DNA from: Jacaranda mimosifolia
Lineage: Eukaryota > Streptophyta > Magnoliopsida > Lamiales > Bignoniaceae
DNA length: 64,000 nucleotides
Direction: 5' to 3'
Assembly (NCBI GenBank): GCA_018894105.1
Contig: CM032121.1
Location: 21,548,730-21,612,729, forward strand
The notes below the pieces were generated by a model. It was not told where the DNA came from, did no database searches, and saw nothing but the letters and a program-made list of their open reading frames with translations. Every line of letters begins with the position of its first letter. The first letter of the stretch is position 1. Below, in pieces: positions 1 to 11,758 of this stretch. Made by a program: the position numbers and the translations under genes.

Positions 1-1760
1 GATAATAGAAGGATCAGATGATAGACAAGAGTTCTAGGCACCAGAACAAATAGAATTTAGAATCAATATCAAGTGATAACCCTCACAAGGGTATTCTAAT
101 CAATTAACAGATAACGTGCAAGATTCTGAATAATTCACAAATTTTAATAAGCACGATTTAGTACAGTACATAAACAGAAACCCTCATAAGGGTTTATCAT
201 AATAATAGATAGATGTATTCAAATGCTTAATTTGCAGACCCTTACCTCTATAGTCTCAGAAAAAGGCAACCACAATCAGCAGTCTACTAGTCAGTATGAC
301 CCACTTCTTCATCACCTAGACAAAAGAGTATATTCACAGTCAAAATCCCTATTCAACTCTAATAATCTTTAATAATTACAATTACACAACTAGCAGTCTA
401 AAATCACTAATTGCTCGGCTAATACGGTAGTTTTAGGGTTCGATCAATACTATCCGTATGGAATGTGCTAATTAGGCAGATTATTACATAAATAATCATG
501 GGGTTCGTATCAGTTCCAATAATGAGATGTACTATGGCCTTTAATTGCATAATTATCCTTATAACATTATCCCAAATTAATTATAATAATCCAATCATCA
601 TAATTTACCCAATTACCACCACTTAGGTCTCTAACTCATAAAATTAGGGTTTTCTTACTTAATAAATTTAATTAATCAAGTTACCATATAGTATAATATA
701 TCTAGGTCCACTAAACTATATAATATTCCATGAATGGGAATATATATACGAATCATATATCAATTCTTTATTTCTTAACAAAAATACAAGGTTCAGTATG
801 AAATAATAGTATAAGCTTAAATCAAAACTCTTCGGTCATTATCCAAATCTTCGTATCAAGACGTCGACATCTCAAACTAAATACACCACAACGATCGTCA
901 GGACGTGCTGAAGATACTATCTTAGCACTGTCAAAGATGGTCACCACGAACACTGTTCGCTGCATTTCAACCTCAACAGTCCAAATCTATAGTAAATTTC
1001 ATGCTCGGCTGCTGCTAAGGCCCTCAATTTCAGCCTTGAAAGTCCAACACCACCACTAGCCTCTGTCACCGAAGCTCCCATTCCGCTGTTGCCGCCACGC
1101 CAAACCTCAATTTAAGGCCACTAATTTCTTCCTTGAGCCGAACCTAACACAAAACACCACCCAGAAGTGTGTTTCTGCCGCTGCTCCTCCATCGCTTGTC
1201 ACTTACCGTCGCAGTCAAGTTTCAGCTTCAACATTCCAGTGGCCCGCCGTCTGGAATGCAGTGCCTGTGGTATTAACATGTTGTTGGGGGTAAGATAAAG
1301 ATAACGGTCAGTTGGGTTTTTAGGAAATGGTGGTCGCAAGTGAAAATCACCGATAAGGGTGATAGTAGCTCTCAATGAAGAAGAAAGAAGGAAATGGGGG
1401 GAAGAAATGAAATTGAAATATATATAGGGGTGACTTTTGGAAATTACCAATTGACCCCCAACACTTTCTTCTAGCTTATAATTAAGTCCTCTAAGGTTTC
1501 CTTAATCTTTAATTCGATCCCAAGACTAAGTTAATACCTCAAATTCACCCATTTGAGCTAAAATAATTCAATGGAAAACCCCAAAATTCCTAAAATGTGG
1601 TTTAATCAAGTCTCTTCAAATTGCAATTCGACCCCAAAACTTCCAATCTTCATGCAATTAAGTCCCTTTTTATTACTTTTTGGGCCTTAAAATCTAACCA
1701 ACCAATATCTTAATTTCTAAATCCTTATTTTCTCAAATACCTAATTTTAGGGGTGTTACA
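1..1760 (-). mobile_element. Family-A gypsy-like LTR fragment, reversed
   Basis: This is a long terminal repeat read on the minus strand. Its start (TGTAACACCCC on the minus strand) lies at 1760 and it runs off the left edge of the window. It matches the first part of the plus-strand LTR at 8545-11742: for example, the minus-strand text of the block near 300 reads as a diverged copy of the block near 9952, and the recurrent 'CCCTTGTGAGGGTT'-type motif is shared. No purine tract precedes its start, so sequence to the right looks like flank, making this a 5' or solo LTR. Short ORFs inside it (e.g. 1199-1450) are not genes. Confidence 0.75.
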
Positions 1761-2536
1761 TTATGTGTACAAAGTGTACATATAATCTCTATTCATAGTA
1801 TGCTGGAGGTAGTTGTCTATGAGCGGGATCAGACACGCGGGTAGTCATGCTTAGCGAGTGGATTAAGTGTCCGAGCCGATCACTCAAAACTTTGGAGGAA
1901 TAAGAATTTTCGTATTTTCAAAAGTGGAGTGATTTGGTAGGAGAACCACCAATAACAAGATTGTGAAAGTGTTTATTAATTTATTTTTGATTAATTTTGC
2001 TAGTCAGCTGTATTCCTCAAAGAAAAATATGTTGACTTTTTGGTCACACTTGAAATTCAAATTTCTACAAGAGATAGTGAGTTTGTGAAGTCTCTTCACT
2101 GGTATGGGATGGTGGTGAGATGGAACACTTTAAACTTTGAATAAAACCTTTTCTCCCAACTTTTGAAAACTTTAATACTTCTACTTGTTTCTTATATAAT
2201 ATTTAAGAAATAAACACTCTGTTGTTATTGCTAAGATATCTCACTAAGTTATTCGAACTTACGTTGTTTCATTATTATTTTCCATTTTTTATCCTAGATA
2301 AGAACGAGTGATGAAGATAGGCTAACCTAATCGACACATGAGGTAATGAGAGTGATAGAAGTGCTAAGTGTAATTCATGATATTTTGGTTCATAGCTGAA
2401 CATCTGATGGATGATGCTTGTAGAAATTAAATACTTGGATTTTGAGAAATGTATTCTCTGTTATTTAGAAAACTTGTGATATAAAGTAGGTAGCACTTCG
2501 GACGGGAGCCGACGCCTCCTGGTCAGGGTGCTACAT
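1761..2536 (+). mobile_element. 3' part of a second gypsy-like LTR
   Basis: No coding capacity is seen. The stretch has the texture of the end of a plant Ty3/gypsy LTR: a 'CTCACTAAGTTATTCGAACTTA'-like block (also seen, diverged, near 11330 in the family-A LTR) and a terminus 'CAGGGTGCTACA' at 2536. The left part is missing, apparently cut by the family-A LTR. Assignment rests on these two motifs only. Confidence 0.45.
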
Positions 2537-2728
2537 ATTCTAAGATGAATGATTCCAAGAAATTCTTGCTCAAAGTGATATGACAATTTGGAAAAGGAGT
2601 TTTGTTTCTCCAAAGTTGATGTCGTAACGAGGAATCAAACATTAGAATAGATATATAGTTATCAAGGCTATTAGGGAAATGAAAAATATCTTGCCCTAGG
2701 CCTCTTTCTGGAGATAGTAGATAGAAGT
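2537..2728 (+). mobile_element. Internal fragment of family-B copia LTR
   Basis: About 190 bases that repeat, with divergence, an internal block of the adjacent LTR (compare 3390-3560): the landmarks 'GACAATTTGGAAAAGGAG', 'AAGGCTATTAGGGA' and 'CTTTCTGGAGATAG' recur in the same order. It abuts the start of the full LTR at 2729, so it is either a remnant of an earlier insertion or a partial duplication. Confidence 0.6.
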
Positions 2729-4978
2729 ATTAGAATAGTGCCCTACAAGCTGATTAGATTGGCTTTGCAAGCTATTTCACTTGTGATACAATCTTGATTG
2801 AATGATATTCTTTAAATGGCTATCTTTATCTTTTGCATATATTTACTTCACTGGCATTTGGTTGGAACCCTTAGATCACACAGGACTACGGGACTTGGTC
2901 ACGCATTGGGTGGTGATCATGAAATAAGTCTTACACGGTCGTGATCTTAAAAACTTCCAAGTCGTAGGATCTTGTAAGACCAAGGGCATCTAAGATTCGA
3001 ATAAACTTGCATTAATAATGCATTAATCCAAGAAATTGGATATTACTCTATTTCATGAGCAATGCCATATGAGATATGGGTGCATGTTAGTGGGTGCTTC
3101 TTCGAAAATAAGGTACTGAAGACTTGCCAGGAGAATCTACTAGATAGCCATAGTGGTAAGTCGGTAGTAGCAAGTTCTCTAGCTTATGCTAGTGTATATA
3201 ATTAGTCATTTGACCTGAAGATCCATTGCAACTTTGTGTTTAGGTCCTCATGCTTTGACTTTTCCCTAGACCACATAGCAGGTCATTTAGGTGGAGATTG
3301 GGTTTGAGCTACTTAGACATGGAGGATTATGATATCCAAGATAAGATCCAACTCCTCATCGTTGTGAAGTGCGAGTACATCTCCTATGTATTCTATAATG
3401 ATCGATTCCATGAAATCCTTGAGCAATGTAGTATGACAATCTGGAAAAAGAGTTTTTCAAAGATGAGGTAATAAAGGGAATCGAACATTGATAATAGAAA
3501 TATAGAATCAAGGCTATTAGGGAGTCGACAAATATCTTGCCCGAGCTTCTTTCAGGAGATAGAAAATGGAAGGACCGTATTTGCGTGGCATACGTAGAGC
3601 TAGAATGATTCTCTAAAAGTATTCATTTCAGCTAAGTAGTTGGGCTCCATGGGCTTGAGATTGGACATCGACCATGGAGATTGGGTACTTTTCAATTAAT
3701 GGAGATTAATTAAATTGAGTCGATTAGTTTAAAGAAATTTAAACTAAAGTGAATATTTGATATTCCAAAGTCATAAAGAGTTGTAAGTCTATGTCCAATG
3801 AATGGTAGAAGCTAACGGGTCACACACAAAAGCTAATCCCATATCCTAGGTGATGAAGGGGAATTTTCTAAGAGTTAGAAAAGTTCCTACATGACCAATT
3901 TAGAGGTTGACCGATTGACACAAATGTTGTGGTCATTTTTAGCTTGATCAATTTAATTGTTAAATTGATCTAATTAATTTAAAGAATTAAATTAAGATCA
4001 ATAATTAAGAAGTTAATTATTTGGTGCCACATGACTATCAATTGGTCAAGTTAACTTAAGGAGTTAAGTTACCAATTGTTACCTTAAAATATTAAGTTAA
4101 TTGACTTAAAGAGTTAAGTCAACGTAATTAATTAAATTAAAATGGAGAATTAATTTTGGAGGGAAAATTCAAATGAAATGTTCATTTGGTGTGAATTCAA
4201 ATTTATTTGGTTGACATCTCATAAGATGAAATGAAGATTTTAAATGAAATTTAAATTCACACAAAATTCAAATTTAAATTAATGCTAACTTGAAATGCCA
4301 AGTTGGTAGTCACCCCTTGAGAAAGGTGTGACGCCACCTTGGCATCACACCATCCTCACTCTATATATAGATATAGAGAAAGAGAAGGGCGCTAATCTAG
4401 CATCTAGAAGAGTTAGATTCTCTCCACTTTTCCCTCCGATCTTCAAGTGTTGCCTCATGTGTTGAAACTTCACTCTCTTTTCTTCTCCTACCTCCAAATC
4501 AGGCCTTCATTATTGTGTATCTTCTCTATATTCTCTAGCTAGTATTGAGAAGAATGAGTTATTGCATTAGTGTGTGGATCTTAACGTTAGAGGCAAGACG
4601 ATTGGATTGCTCACCTTTGGAGATCCAATTTCTGGCAGTGAATTGGAGGCAATTCTGGGTGACCTTTCTGAGTTCTGATTGAGCTAAATTTTGGATTGTA
4701 GATCCATCAAGATTTTATGGAGTTCCAGTAAAATTTTCAGCTCAAACAAAAATAATTTGGTTGGGGAAATCTAGTCGCTACTCTGCTGCGCCGCTGGATG
4801 GCAGTTTTGAAGAGTCAAAAGCTTTCTTCTAGCTTTCTTGGTTTTTGAGCAAAAAAAGGTAACCCTCATACCAACTCTGAATCAATGGCAAGTTAAGATC
4901 CTTTTTATCATGTGTAGCCTAGTTACTTTGAGCTTTCAATGCTTTGATTATTGGATCCTATGGCTACATGTGACTTCA
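2729..4978 (+). mobile_element. Family-B copia LTR, 5' LTR orientation
   Basis: A 2.25 kb LTR starting with a mutated form of TGTTGGAATAGTGCCC and ending TGACTTCA, directly before a primer-binding site. It is the same LTR as the two minus-strand copies at 11759-13941 and 19843-22054. A TATA box and a transcript-leader-like segment lie near its 3' end. The middle (3960-4160) is full of short AAGTTAA/TTAACTT motifs. The element behind it is truncated after about 1.35 kb of leader, so no partner LTR in this orientation is present. Confidence 0.8.
4362..4369 (+). promoter_or_regulatory. TATA box of family-B LTR promoter
   Basis: TATATATA in the sequence CTCACTCTATATATAGATA, about 620 bases before the LTR end. 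The equivalent TATA-rich block is present in both minus-strand copies (near 12325 and 20435), which supports it as the LTR's own promoter element. Confidence 0.5.
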
Positions 4979-4980
4979 AG

Positions 4981-4992
4981 TGGTATCAGAGC
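4981..4992 (+). other. Primer-binding site (initiator tRNA-Met)
   Basis: TGGTATCAGAGC, the standard plant LTR-retrotransposon primer site complementary to the 3' end of initiator tRNA-Met, two bases after the LTR end at 4978. It fixes the LTR boundary and orientation. Confidence 0.9.
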
Positions 4993-6340
4993 CTAGTTCA
5001 TGCTATGATTTGGATTTTTTGATTGATTAATTCATGTGATGAATTGATAAAAATCACCAAATACTTGATCCTCGCAATAGATTAGAGTGTTTGGATGGTG
5101 TTGTGTGTGGCTCCTTGATTGATGAATTGAAATTTGCTAATATGTGTTTTAATATGTTAATTCATATGTTGAACATGTTTTAATTCATAGTTGTTAATGT
5201 TGAACATTGATTTGGCATTAGCTTATGTTATATGTTGATATAGCATGTTGTTTTTGGCCTTACGGTGTTTTGGTCAATTTAAGATCCAATATGATTGGAG
5301 TCTGTTGGAGATTTTTGAAAAATATGATTCTTACTTAAACTTATTTTTGAAAGCATGAATAAGCACTAGAAATTCCATATTTAAAAGGTGTTTTGAATCT
5401 AGAATTTCATCTATATTGTGTGATTTAATATTTAGAATGAGTTCTAAAATTTTTACTACACAAAAGTTGAGCCTAAATCCATTTGATCGAAGCAAAACCT
5501 CAAAATAGGGTAGGTGCCACCCCATTGCTGGGCGCTAGCCTGGCACACTTGCTACGCGGTCGTACACCCAAGCTGGGTAGCAGTAGGGCAATTTCGATTT
5601 TGTTGATTTTGAGTGTTGATTTTTGGTTCCTTAAATGACCAAATGTGTTTTGTACCACGCAAAATAGATGCACAAATATTGTGCAAGTTCTCAAAATTAT
5701 GTTTGACATTTTTGATTGCTTTTAAAAATTAGTTAAAGTTAATCTTCAACAATGTGCCATAATTGTGATGCTTTCTCTTGCTTGGCCAATTAATTATTTA
5801 CAAGATAAGCTTTTAATTGTTTTAGTTGAATGTTAATTCTTGATTTATTTATTGTTCAATTAAGTGTTGAATGGATGATGAACGAATGGGGATGATCATG
5901 AGCCTTTAATATTGATTTTATTTGTTACAAGTTGTTGAAAAATGTTGTACTAAATTGGGGCTTGCATGCCTCTTAATTTATATCTTGTAAATGTTATGAG
6001 AGTAGAATCACTACTAGGAGTGGGGATTTTTTTCTCATGTAAATGTTACAAGGAGTAAAGAAGGCTATTAGAGGCATGGAGACCTAAGAAGACCTATGAA
6101 TGTATGGGGATACATTCATGTAATAGCTAGATTTAATCAACCCAATTAAAATCAACTAGGTTGTGCACTTATGGCTCTAAGTGCACCAGATGGTTAGGCT
6201 CATGGTCATCCAACCCTAGGAACATGCTAGGCGTATTTACTTATTTATGCTTTCCATATCCTATTGATGTACGTGATGTATGGATTAGCATATAGAAAAT
6301 CTAAATAAGGAGATAAAAATGATGAGATCTTTGTTCCTGA
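4993..6340 (+). mobile_element. Leader of truncated family-B copia element
   Basis: Non-coding leader that matches, in reverse, about 18480-19828 of the minus-strand copia element. The match stops near 6340 just after the block 'AAAAATGATGAGA', where unrelated gypsy-like sequence begins. No gag or pol of this copy remains. The short ORFs at 5331-5709 are not conserved as proteins. Confidence 0.7.
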
Positions 6341-6755
6341 TGAGTCTATCAAAGCCTAGGTTTGTCGATGAACTCTAGATTGAGCTAGAATTCTAAGTAT
6401 TTCATGTAGTTTGGGAAGCTCCTATGTAGTTTTGGAATAATAAGTTGAAGTTGACGGGTTGAGATTAGTGAGATGAGTTGCATACGGCAAGATGATTGAC
6501 ATGTATAGGAAAGGGTGGAACCAAAATACGAAAAAGTATAGAATATTCAAAGGAAGTCTATGGAATCCTTTTGCTTATCATAGAATGATTAAGATTTGCG
6601 TATCTATGAGTTTGATTTAACCTCATGTGATTATTTATCCTCCTCTATTTTTGAAACTTGAGAAGTTCGAAAGAATGGGAGATAATTGAGGTCTTGGTTT
6701 CTTTTTCTATCAGTGAGTTCAGATTTAAGAATACTTGGAAGATATCAGACATGCG
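6341..6755 (+). mobile_element. Leader region before gypsy-like gag
   Basis: Non-coding sequence between the truncated copia leader and the first methionine of the gag reading frame. I recognise no motif in it; it is assigned to the gag element by position only. No 5' LTR or primer-binding site belonging to that element is seen. Confidence 0.35.
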
Positions 6756-7832
6756 ATGGCCTCATATGGAAGTGATGACATAACCTCTCCATCGAAAACA
6801 AGTTGTAGAGGGAGACCACAGGGTAGACAGGCCATTGATCGATAGGCTCCTAGGCAGGAAGCACCTACCCACCCACAACCTATCCCTGACGAGGAAGTTT
6901 CACAAACTTCTCCGATGAATCAACCTACTATAGATCCTCTGGAAGGATATGTTCATCGAGAAAGATAGAGGCACAGGTAGCCTGACCATCAACTAGTAGA
7001 TAGAGCAGGGGTGGCAGAAGTAGTTATAGAAGATTGAGCCCCAGAGTGGTTTCTGCAATTTTAGCCCCTGAAATTTTATGGTGAGCTGGATGACCATAAA
7101 GTAGAGGAATAGGTGGAAGACTTAGAGAACATATTCGGGACCTTGAGTTACCCAGATGAGCAAAAGGTGCATTTTGCCACGTTCTTCTTAATGAAGTCTA
7201 AAAGGAACTGGTGGAGAATGATCGATCGTAGATGGACAGCTGCGGCAACCCCTAGAACTTGGGAAAATTTTACCCGGGAGTTTAAGGACAAATACATGCC
7301 CCTAGTAGCTAAGCAAGCAAGAAAAAGGGAGTTTATGGATCTGGTTTAAAGAAATTGGTCTGTTAGTGAATATGAGGCTACCTTCAGCAAACTCCTACAA
7401 TATGCCCCCTATGTACAAGAAAATGAGCTATTGCAAACTCAACAGTTCACTCAGGGGATACGGCCAGAACTGAAGCGGGATTTAGCTACGTGGGACCTAG
7501 AGAATTTCAACCTGGCTGTAAGTAAGGCATTACAATTAGAAGTAGAGCTTCATGAGATCAGAAAAATTGAGGACAAGGGGCGAAAAGGAAGATCACTCCT
7601 TGAGGAGCAGAACAGTACTGGAGAAAAACAACCAAGGTTACGGGTTGAAAGCGCTACTCCTCAAGCCCATTATATTGATGAAACGACAATTCTAACTCAA
7701 GAAAGGCCACAAAAGAAATGTGAATTCTATAGATCACATGGCCATGAGGAGTCAGGATGCTGGAGAAAGCAAGGCAGATGCTTGGACTGTGGTAGTGATC
7801 AACACTACTTGAAGAATTGCCCTAATAGGTAA
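6756..7832 (+). pseudogene. Ty3/gypsy-type gag polyprotein, broken
   Basis: One reading frame of 359 codons encodes a retrotransposon gag, the structural protein that packages element RNA. Visible parts are a capsid-type region (7060-7560; blocks FYGELDDHKVE, HFATFFLMKSKRNWW, WENFTREFKDKYMP, ELLQTQQFTQGIRPEL) and a nucleocapsid region with CCHC zinc knuckles. The second knuckle (7779-7820, CLDCGSDQHYLKNC) is intact; the first (from 7720) has Tyr where a Cys is expected. The frame holds at least seven premature stops and no frameshift; most sit where a Trp or Gln codon is expected, so they look like simple C-to-T or G-to-A changes. The start at 6756 is the first in-frame Met after the leader. 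No protease, RT or integrase follows. Confidence 0.8.
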
Positions 7833-8531
7833 GGTCCAGCATCAGCGGGAAAAGGGAAACAAGTGGCTGAAGGTTCTAACTGAGTTCTTGGATGTTAAAG
7901 GAAAGTCGGATATGGCATATTTTGGCCACATAACCTAGACGGAGTTTGAGGAACAGAAGGCGTATAGGTTATGTATGTACTTAGTATGTTTAAGTTTCTG
8001 TGAATCTGTATTTAGTTGTTTTGGAATATATGGTAAGTTATGACCTCTAGCATGGTAAGTTTGAACTTGACTACTCTTAAATGTAAATAATATGTAAGTA
8101 TGAACTTGTGATGTTGCTAATTGTTTGTTGCTATAATGGTTTTATGGTCTTTTAGACAAGAGCATGCACTTTGTCAGAACTGAAATGGATTTTAAGTATT
8201 GAAATGACCTGCGATTAGAGCAATAAGGACTTGAATATGAGACAACATGATGGATGGAAATTTTGGGAGGTTCTAGAGATCCAAGTTTAATACCGAAATT
8301 AAGGTGTTTTTCTATTCCGTAAAAGAATAATATGTGTGCCAAAAGAAAGATTGCTAGATGAGGCACACAAGTCAAGATACGATGCATCTGAGAGGCGAAG
8401 AGGTATTGAGACTTGAAGAAACAATCCTGGCAGAATGTAATAGAGAGAGAATGTAGATCGACAGACCGAATCTACTTATTTTCTACCAGTTGGAACAGTA
8501 CTCAAATGAGAATCTGGGGGCCAGATTCTTT
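7833..8531 (+). mobile_element. Non-coding tail of gag element
   Basis: About 700 bases between the gag stop and the purine tract. No protease, reverse transcriptase, RNase H or integrase motif is visible in any frame, so this copy has no pol. The ORF on the other strand at 8142-8387 has no recognisable content. Confidence 0.5.
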
Positions 8532-8544
8532 TAAAGGGGAAGTC
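8532..8544 (+). other. Polypurine tract before 3' LTR
   Basis: TAAAGGGGAAGTC sits directly before the LTR start TGTAACACCCC, the expected site for plus-strand priming in reverse transcription. It marks 8545 as the true LTR start and shows that the gag region and this LTR belong to one element. Confidence 0.75.
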
Positions 8545-11500
8545 TGTAACACCCCTGAAATTTGATATTTCAAAAAATATATGAAAAGGCTTAATTTCAA
8601 GACAATGGAAAGTATTGGGGTCAAATTGTAATTAGGCAAGACTCAATTGGATGACATTTTCAAACTTTGGGGTTTGCATGGAAGAATAAAGTTAGTAGGG
8701 TCAGAAGTGTAATTTTCTCTAACTTAAGGGCTTAATGGAAGTTGCTTATAAACCTTGGGACTAAATTGCAAATTAGTAAAGTTCAATTTTTTAAGCCAAC
8801 CGGGCAGAACATTGAATCTTCATTTCCTTCATTTTTCTTCTTTTTTTTCTCTTCTTTGTTTTTCCTCTTCTCCTCCACCGCGAACACCAAGCTCGGGGAA
8901 CCTCTCACCGGCGACCACCAACCATCAAACCAAAACCTCCAAACGACTCTCCTTCACCCTCTGGCCATATTTCTCCACACATGCACGGCTGAAACCCAGT
9001 GAGCCACCGCGAGAGTTGAGGGACCGGGACCTTCTTCCACAGCGAGCAAGTGGGTTTGTTTCTAGCGATGGTTTGGACTAATGGGGGGTGATTCGAGTAG
9101 CCCTCAGCATGGAGAAGCAAAATGCAGTGTTGCATATAGGTTTGGCACGGCAAAGACGACGAGAACCGGTGATCGGAGCACGATGGTGAGAAATTCTGTT
9201 GAAGGCTGTTGAGCTCTGTTGAATGTGATACAGGCTGCAGAACTTGAAACCGGAGGCAGTGTTGGAAAGCTCTCATAAAAAGGAGCTGAACGATGGTGAT
9301 TTCTCACTTTTCCGGCGGAGGCGAGCGGCGACAGTGGCAGAAGATAGAATCTTCCTCTCGACGAGATGAACGCAATAGCATGATTGGTTTGTGGATCTGA
9401 GGTCCCGTTGCGTAGTTGTGGTAAAGGATTGAAGAAATTTATATATATATGTATGTACATGCATATGTATATTCCTATTAAATGTTGTATCCATGCTAAG
9501 AATAGAATTTGAGGATGATGATATGCCATATATATATATATGTATTGATTTTCCCATGCTATGGATGATTGTATAGTGGACTTGGACATTATGCAAAGTG
9601 ACAAATTTGGAATTTATGAATTTGACTAGAAATTGAACTTGAGATTATGGATTGATGACTTAAATTGGATAGTATTGGAAATTATTAGGACATTAAACAA
9701 TTTGATGATTTAAGTGACCTTATGAAGATCACGTGATTAAGGACTTGACTATATTGATAAGAGTAAACAATATGAGAATTGAGATTATTTTGGCAAGACT
9801 AGTTTTATAGCCATTTTGGAATATTATCAATATTGTCATTTAAGTTATCATGTTAATAGGATGAATAGTAAATTTTGGAGTTAAGAACAAGTATGATAAA
9901 GATGTATTAGGAATTTAAAGTGGGTTCTGACTAAATATATCATTATGGTTAGGTGACGAAGTGGGTCACGAGAACCAATAGACAATCTGCAGGACTTGTA
10001 TCATCTGGGATTATGGAGGTGAGGGTCTGCTAACCTAGCATTTCTTTTACTTATCTGTTATTGGAATAAACCCCTATGTGGGTTCTCTATTTCTATACCG
10101 TAATCTGATTGTTTGAAATCTGAATTTGTTTGAATTCGGAGTGGTATCTGTGATCTGATTTAAATGCCCCAGTGAGGGTCTCCCACTTTGGGTTATTGCT
10201 TTGTATAAGCTTCCCATTACTTGTTGAAAACCCCTGTGTGGGTCTGCCATTTTGGCCTTGATATATTTATCTGTTCTTGTGGCATAACCCCTATGAGGTT
10301 TAATTTGCTTGATTGTACTTGTTTGTAAATTGTTTAACTCGTACTTGCTCGTTTATTAAAATCTGAACTGATCGGTACTTGCTCGTTACCTATTATTAAC
10401 TTGTATACCCCTGTGAGGGTTAGCACTTGCTTCACTCATTCTTGTTTGTTCTTGTTCGTTCTAGCGCCCAAAACTCTTGTTTGTCATGTCTGATACTTGT
10501 TTTGATCGTACTTGCTTGTTCCTGTTTGAATCGTTACCAGATGCCTTGCCGGCATACTCGTTTGTTGTATCCTGATATCTAGCTAGTTGGCTTGTATATA
10601 CTTGATTCTTGTACTTGATTTTTGTACTTGATTGGTACTTGTTGTACTTGTTTGGAGATTAACTTGGGCCGAGTGCTAATCCTACGTGGAATGCTGGGAT
10701 ACTTGGGACACGACTTGCAGTCCGTCTGAGTGTCCAGGGTATGCTATGCCGTCCGCATAGGTATCCGCAATATGCTAAGTGGTTCACTTAGGTATCTGCT
10801 ATGCGCCATACAGTCCGTATGGGCAGTGCGCTATATAGTTCGTATGGGAACACCAATTGTATGCCAAGATATCACGCTATAGAAGTACTTGTCTGAATAG
10901 AATAAGGTGAATTGATATGCATGTTTCTTCTTGATCCGTTGAAATGCATATATCGTACGGGTTTGCTTGTTCATACTTGTATCTTGGTCGTTTGAAACTT
11001 GCACTTGGAGCAATAAGGATGGTGTGGTTCCTGGTCTAGTTTAGGCTGTTGTTCGGGCTGAACGAGTCAGCAGTGATACCTCTCGTAGTAAATCGGTTGA
11101 GTTAGCCGATGACAATACCTTCCGTAGTAAAGCGGTTGAGCACACCGTTCGAGTCGAAAGTCACAACCCCCGAGCTAGTACCTATTAACAGTCTTGAATT
11201 TGATAATGCTTGTTTACCTGATCTGTTAATGCCTGTATTTTGAAATGTAACCGTTTACTTGTTAAATTCTGATCTGTTAAGTTGATTCTTTCTCGATAGA
11301 CACTATTGCTTATGGTTACTATTATCCATCACTAAGTTCTTTGAACTTATCCCCCTGTGTTATTCTTGTTTCTCAGACAGGATTAGGTGATGGAAAGGGA
11401 TTTCTGGCTTGCGCTGAAAAGAAGATACAATTTGTAATTGAACACGTGCTTATGTATATATGTGGGATTTCTTAAATGCTAAGTTTGGAATAGAGACGTG

Positions 11501-11742
11501 GTAATATGTCAAGTTTGATATTGAGAACATGAGGCTTGTATATACCTTGTTAAGTATTTAGGAGTTGAACTATAGTATGTATTGTGTTTTGTTGTAACTG
11601 CTAGTTGTAATCTGCTGCTGCTTCTGATAAATTAAGTTTGAAAAGCTTGTCATGGGCCTACTGATTGTATTGCAATGTGAGATTTAAGTTTGAATTGGAG
11701 TGGTGCCTCAGTTTAAGTGCTATCCCGAGATGGGGCGCTACA
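8545..11742 (+). mobile_element. Family-A LTR, 3' LTR of gag element
   Basis: A 3.2 kb LTR from TGTAACACCCC to GGGGCGCTACA. It contains recurrent 'CCCCTGTGAGGGT'-like motifs (about 10070-10420), many ACTTG microrepeats, an array of short inverted repeats at about 10744-10841, and near its end a block 'ATCCATCACTAAGTTCTTTG' typical of plant gypsy LTR ends. Diverged relatives occur at 1-1760 and 57010-58100 on the other strand. Overlapping ORFs at 8742-9604 arise from this LTR and show no protein family. Confidence 0.75.
10744..10841 (+). repeat. Array of short hairpins inside family-A LTR
   Basis: Consecutive perfect inverted repeats with different stems but similar loops: CTATGC/GCATAG (10744-10760, loop CGTCC), CTAAGTG/CACTTAG (10775-10791, loop GTT), CCATAC/GTATGG (10806-10822, loop AGTCC), followed by a decayed one near 10831-10841. 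Spacers share 'GTATC(C/T)GC'. Compensating stem differences between units are what one expects if the fold rather than the bases is kept. Confidence 0.55.
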
Positions 11743-11758
11743 AGAATCTACCCAACAC

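Noticed and set aside
8742..9604. Several overlapping ORFs on both strands (86-166 codons)
   Set aside because: They lie wholly inside the family-A LTR, overlap in many frames and show no protein motif; composition alone explains them.
10070..10420. Regularly spaced 'CCCCTGTGAGGGT' motifs as a CRISPR-like array
   Set aside because: Spacing and motif sequence vary, the setting is a plant LTR and no cas genes exist; ordinary LTR repeats.
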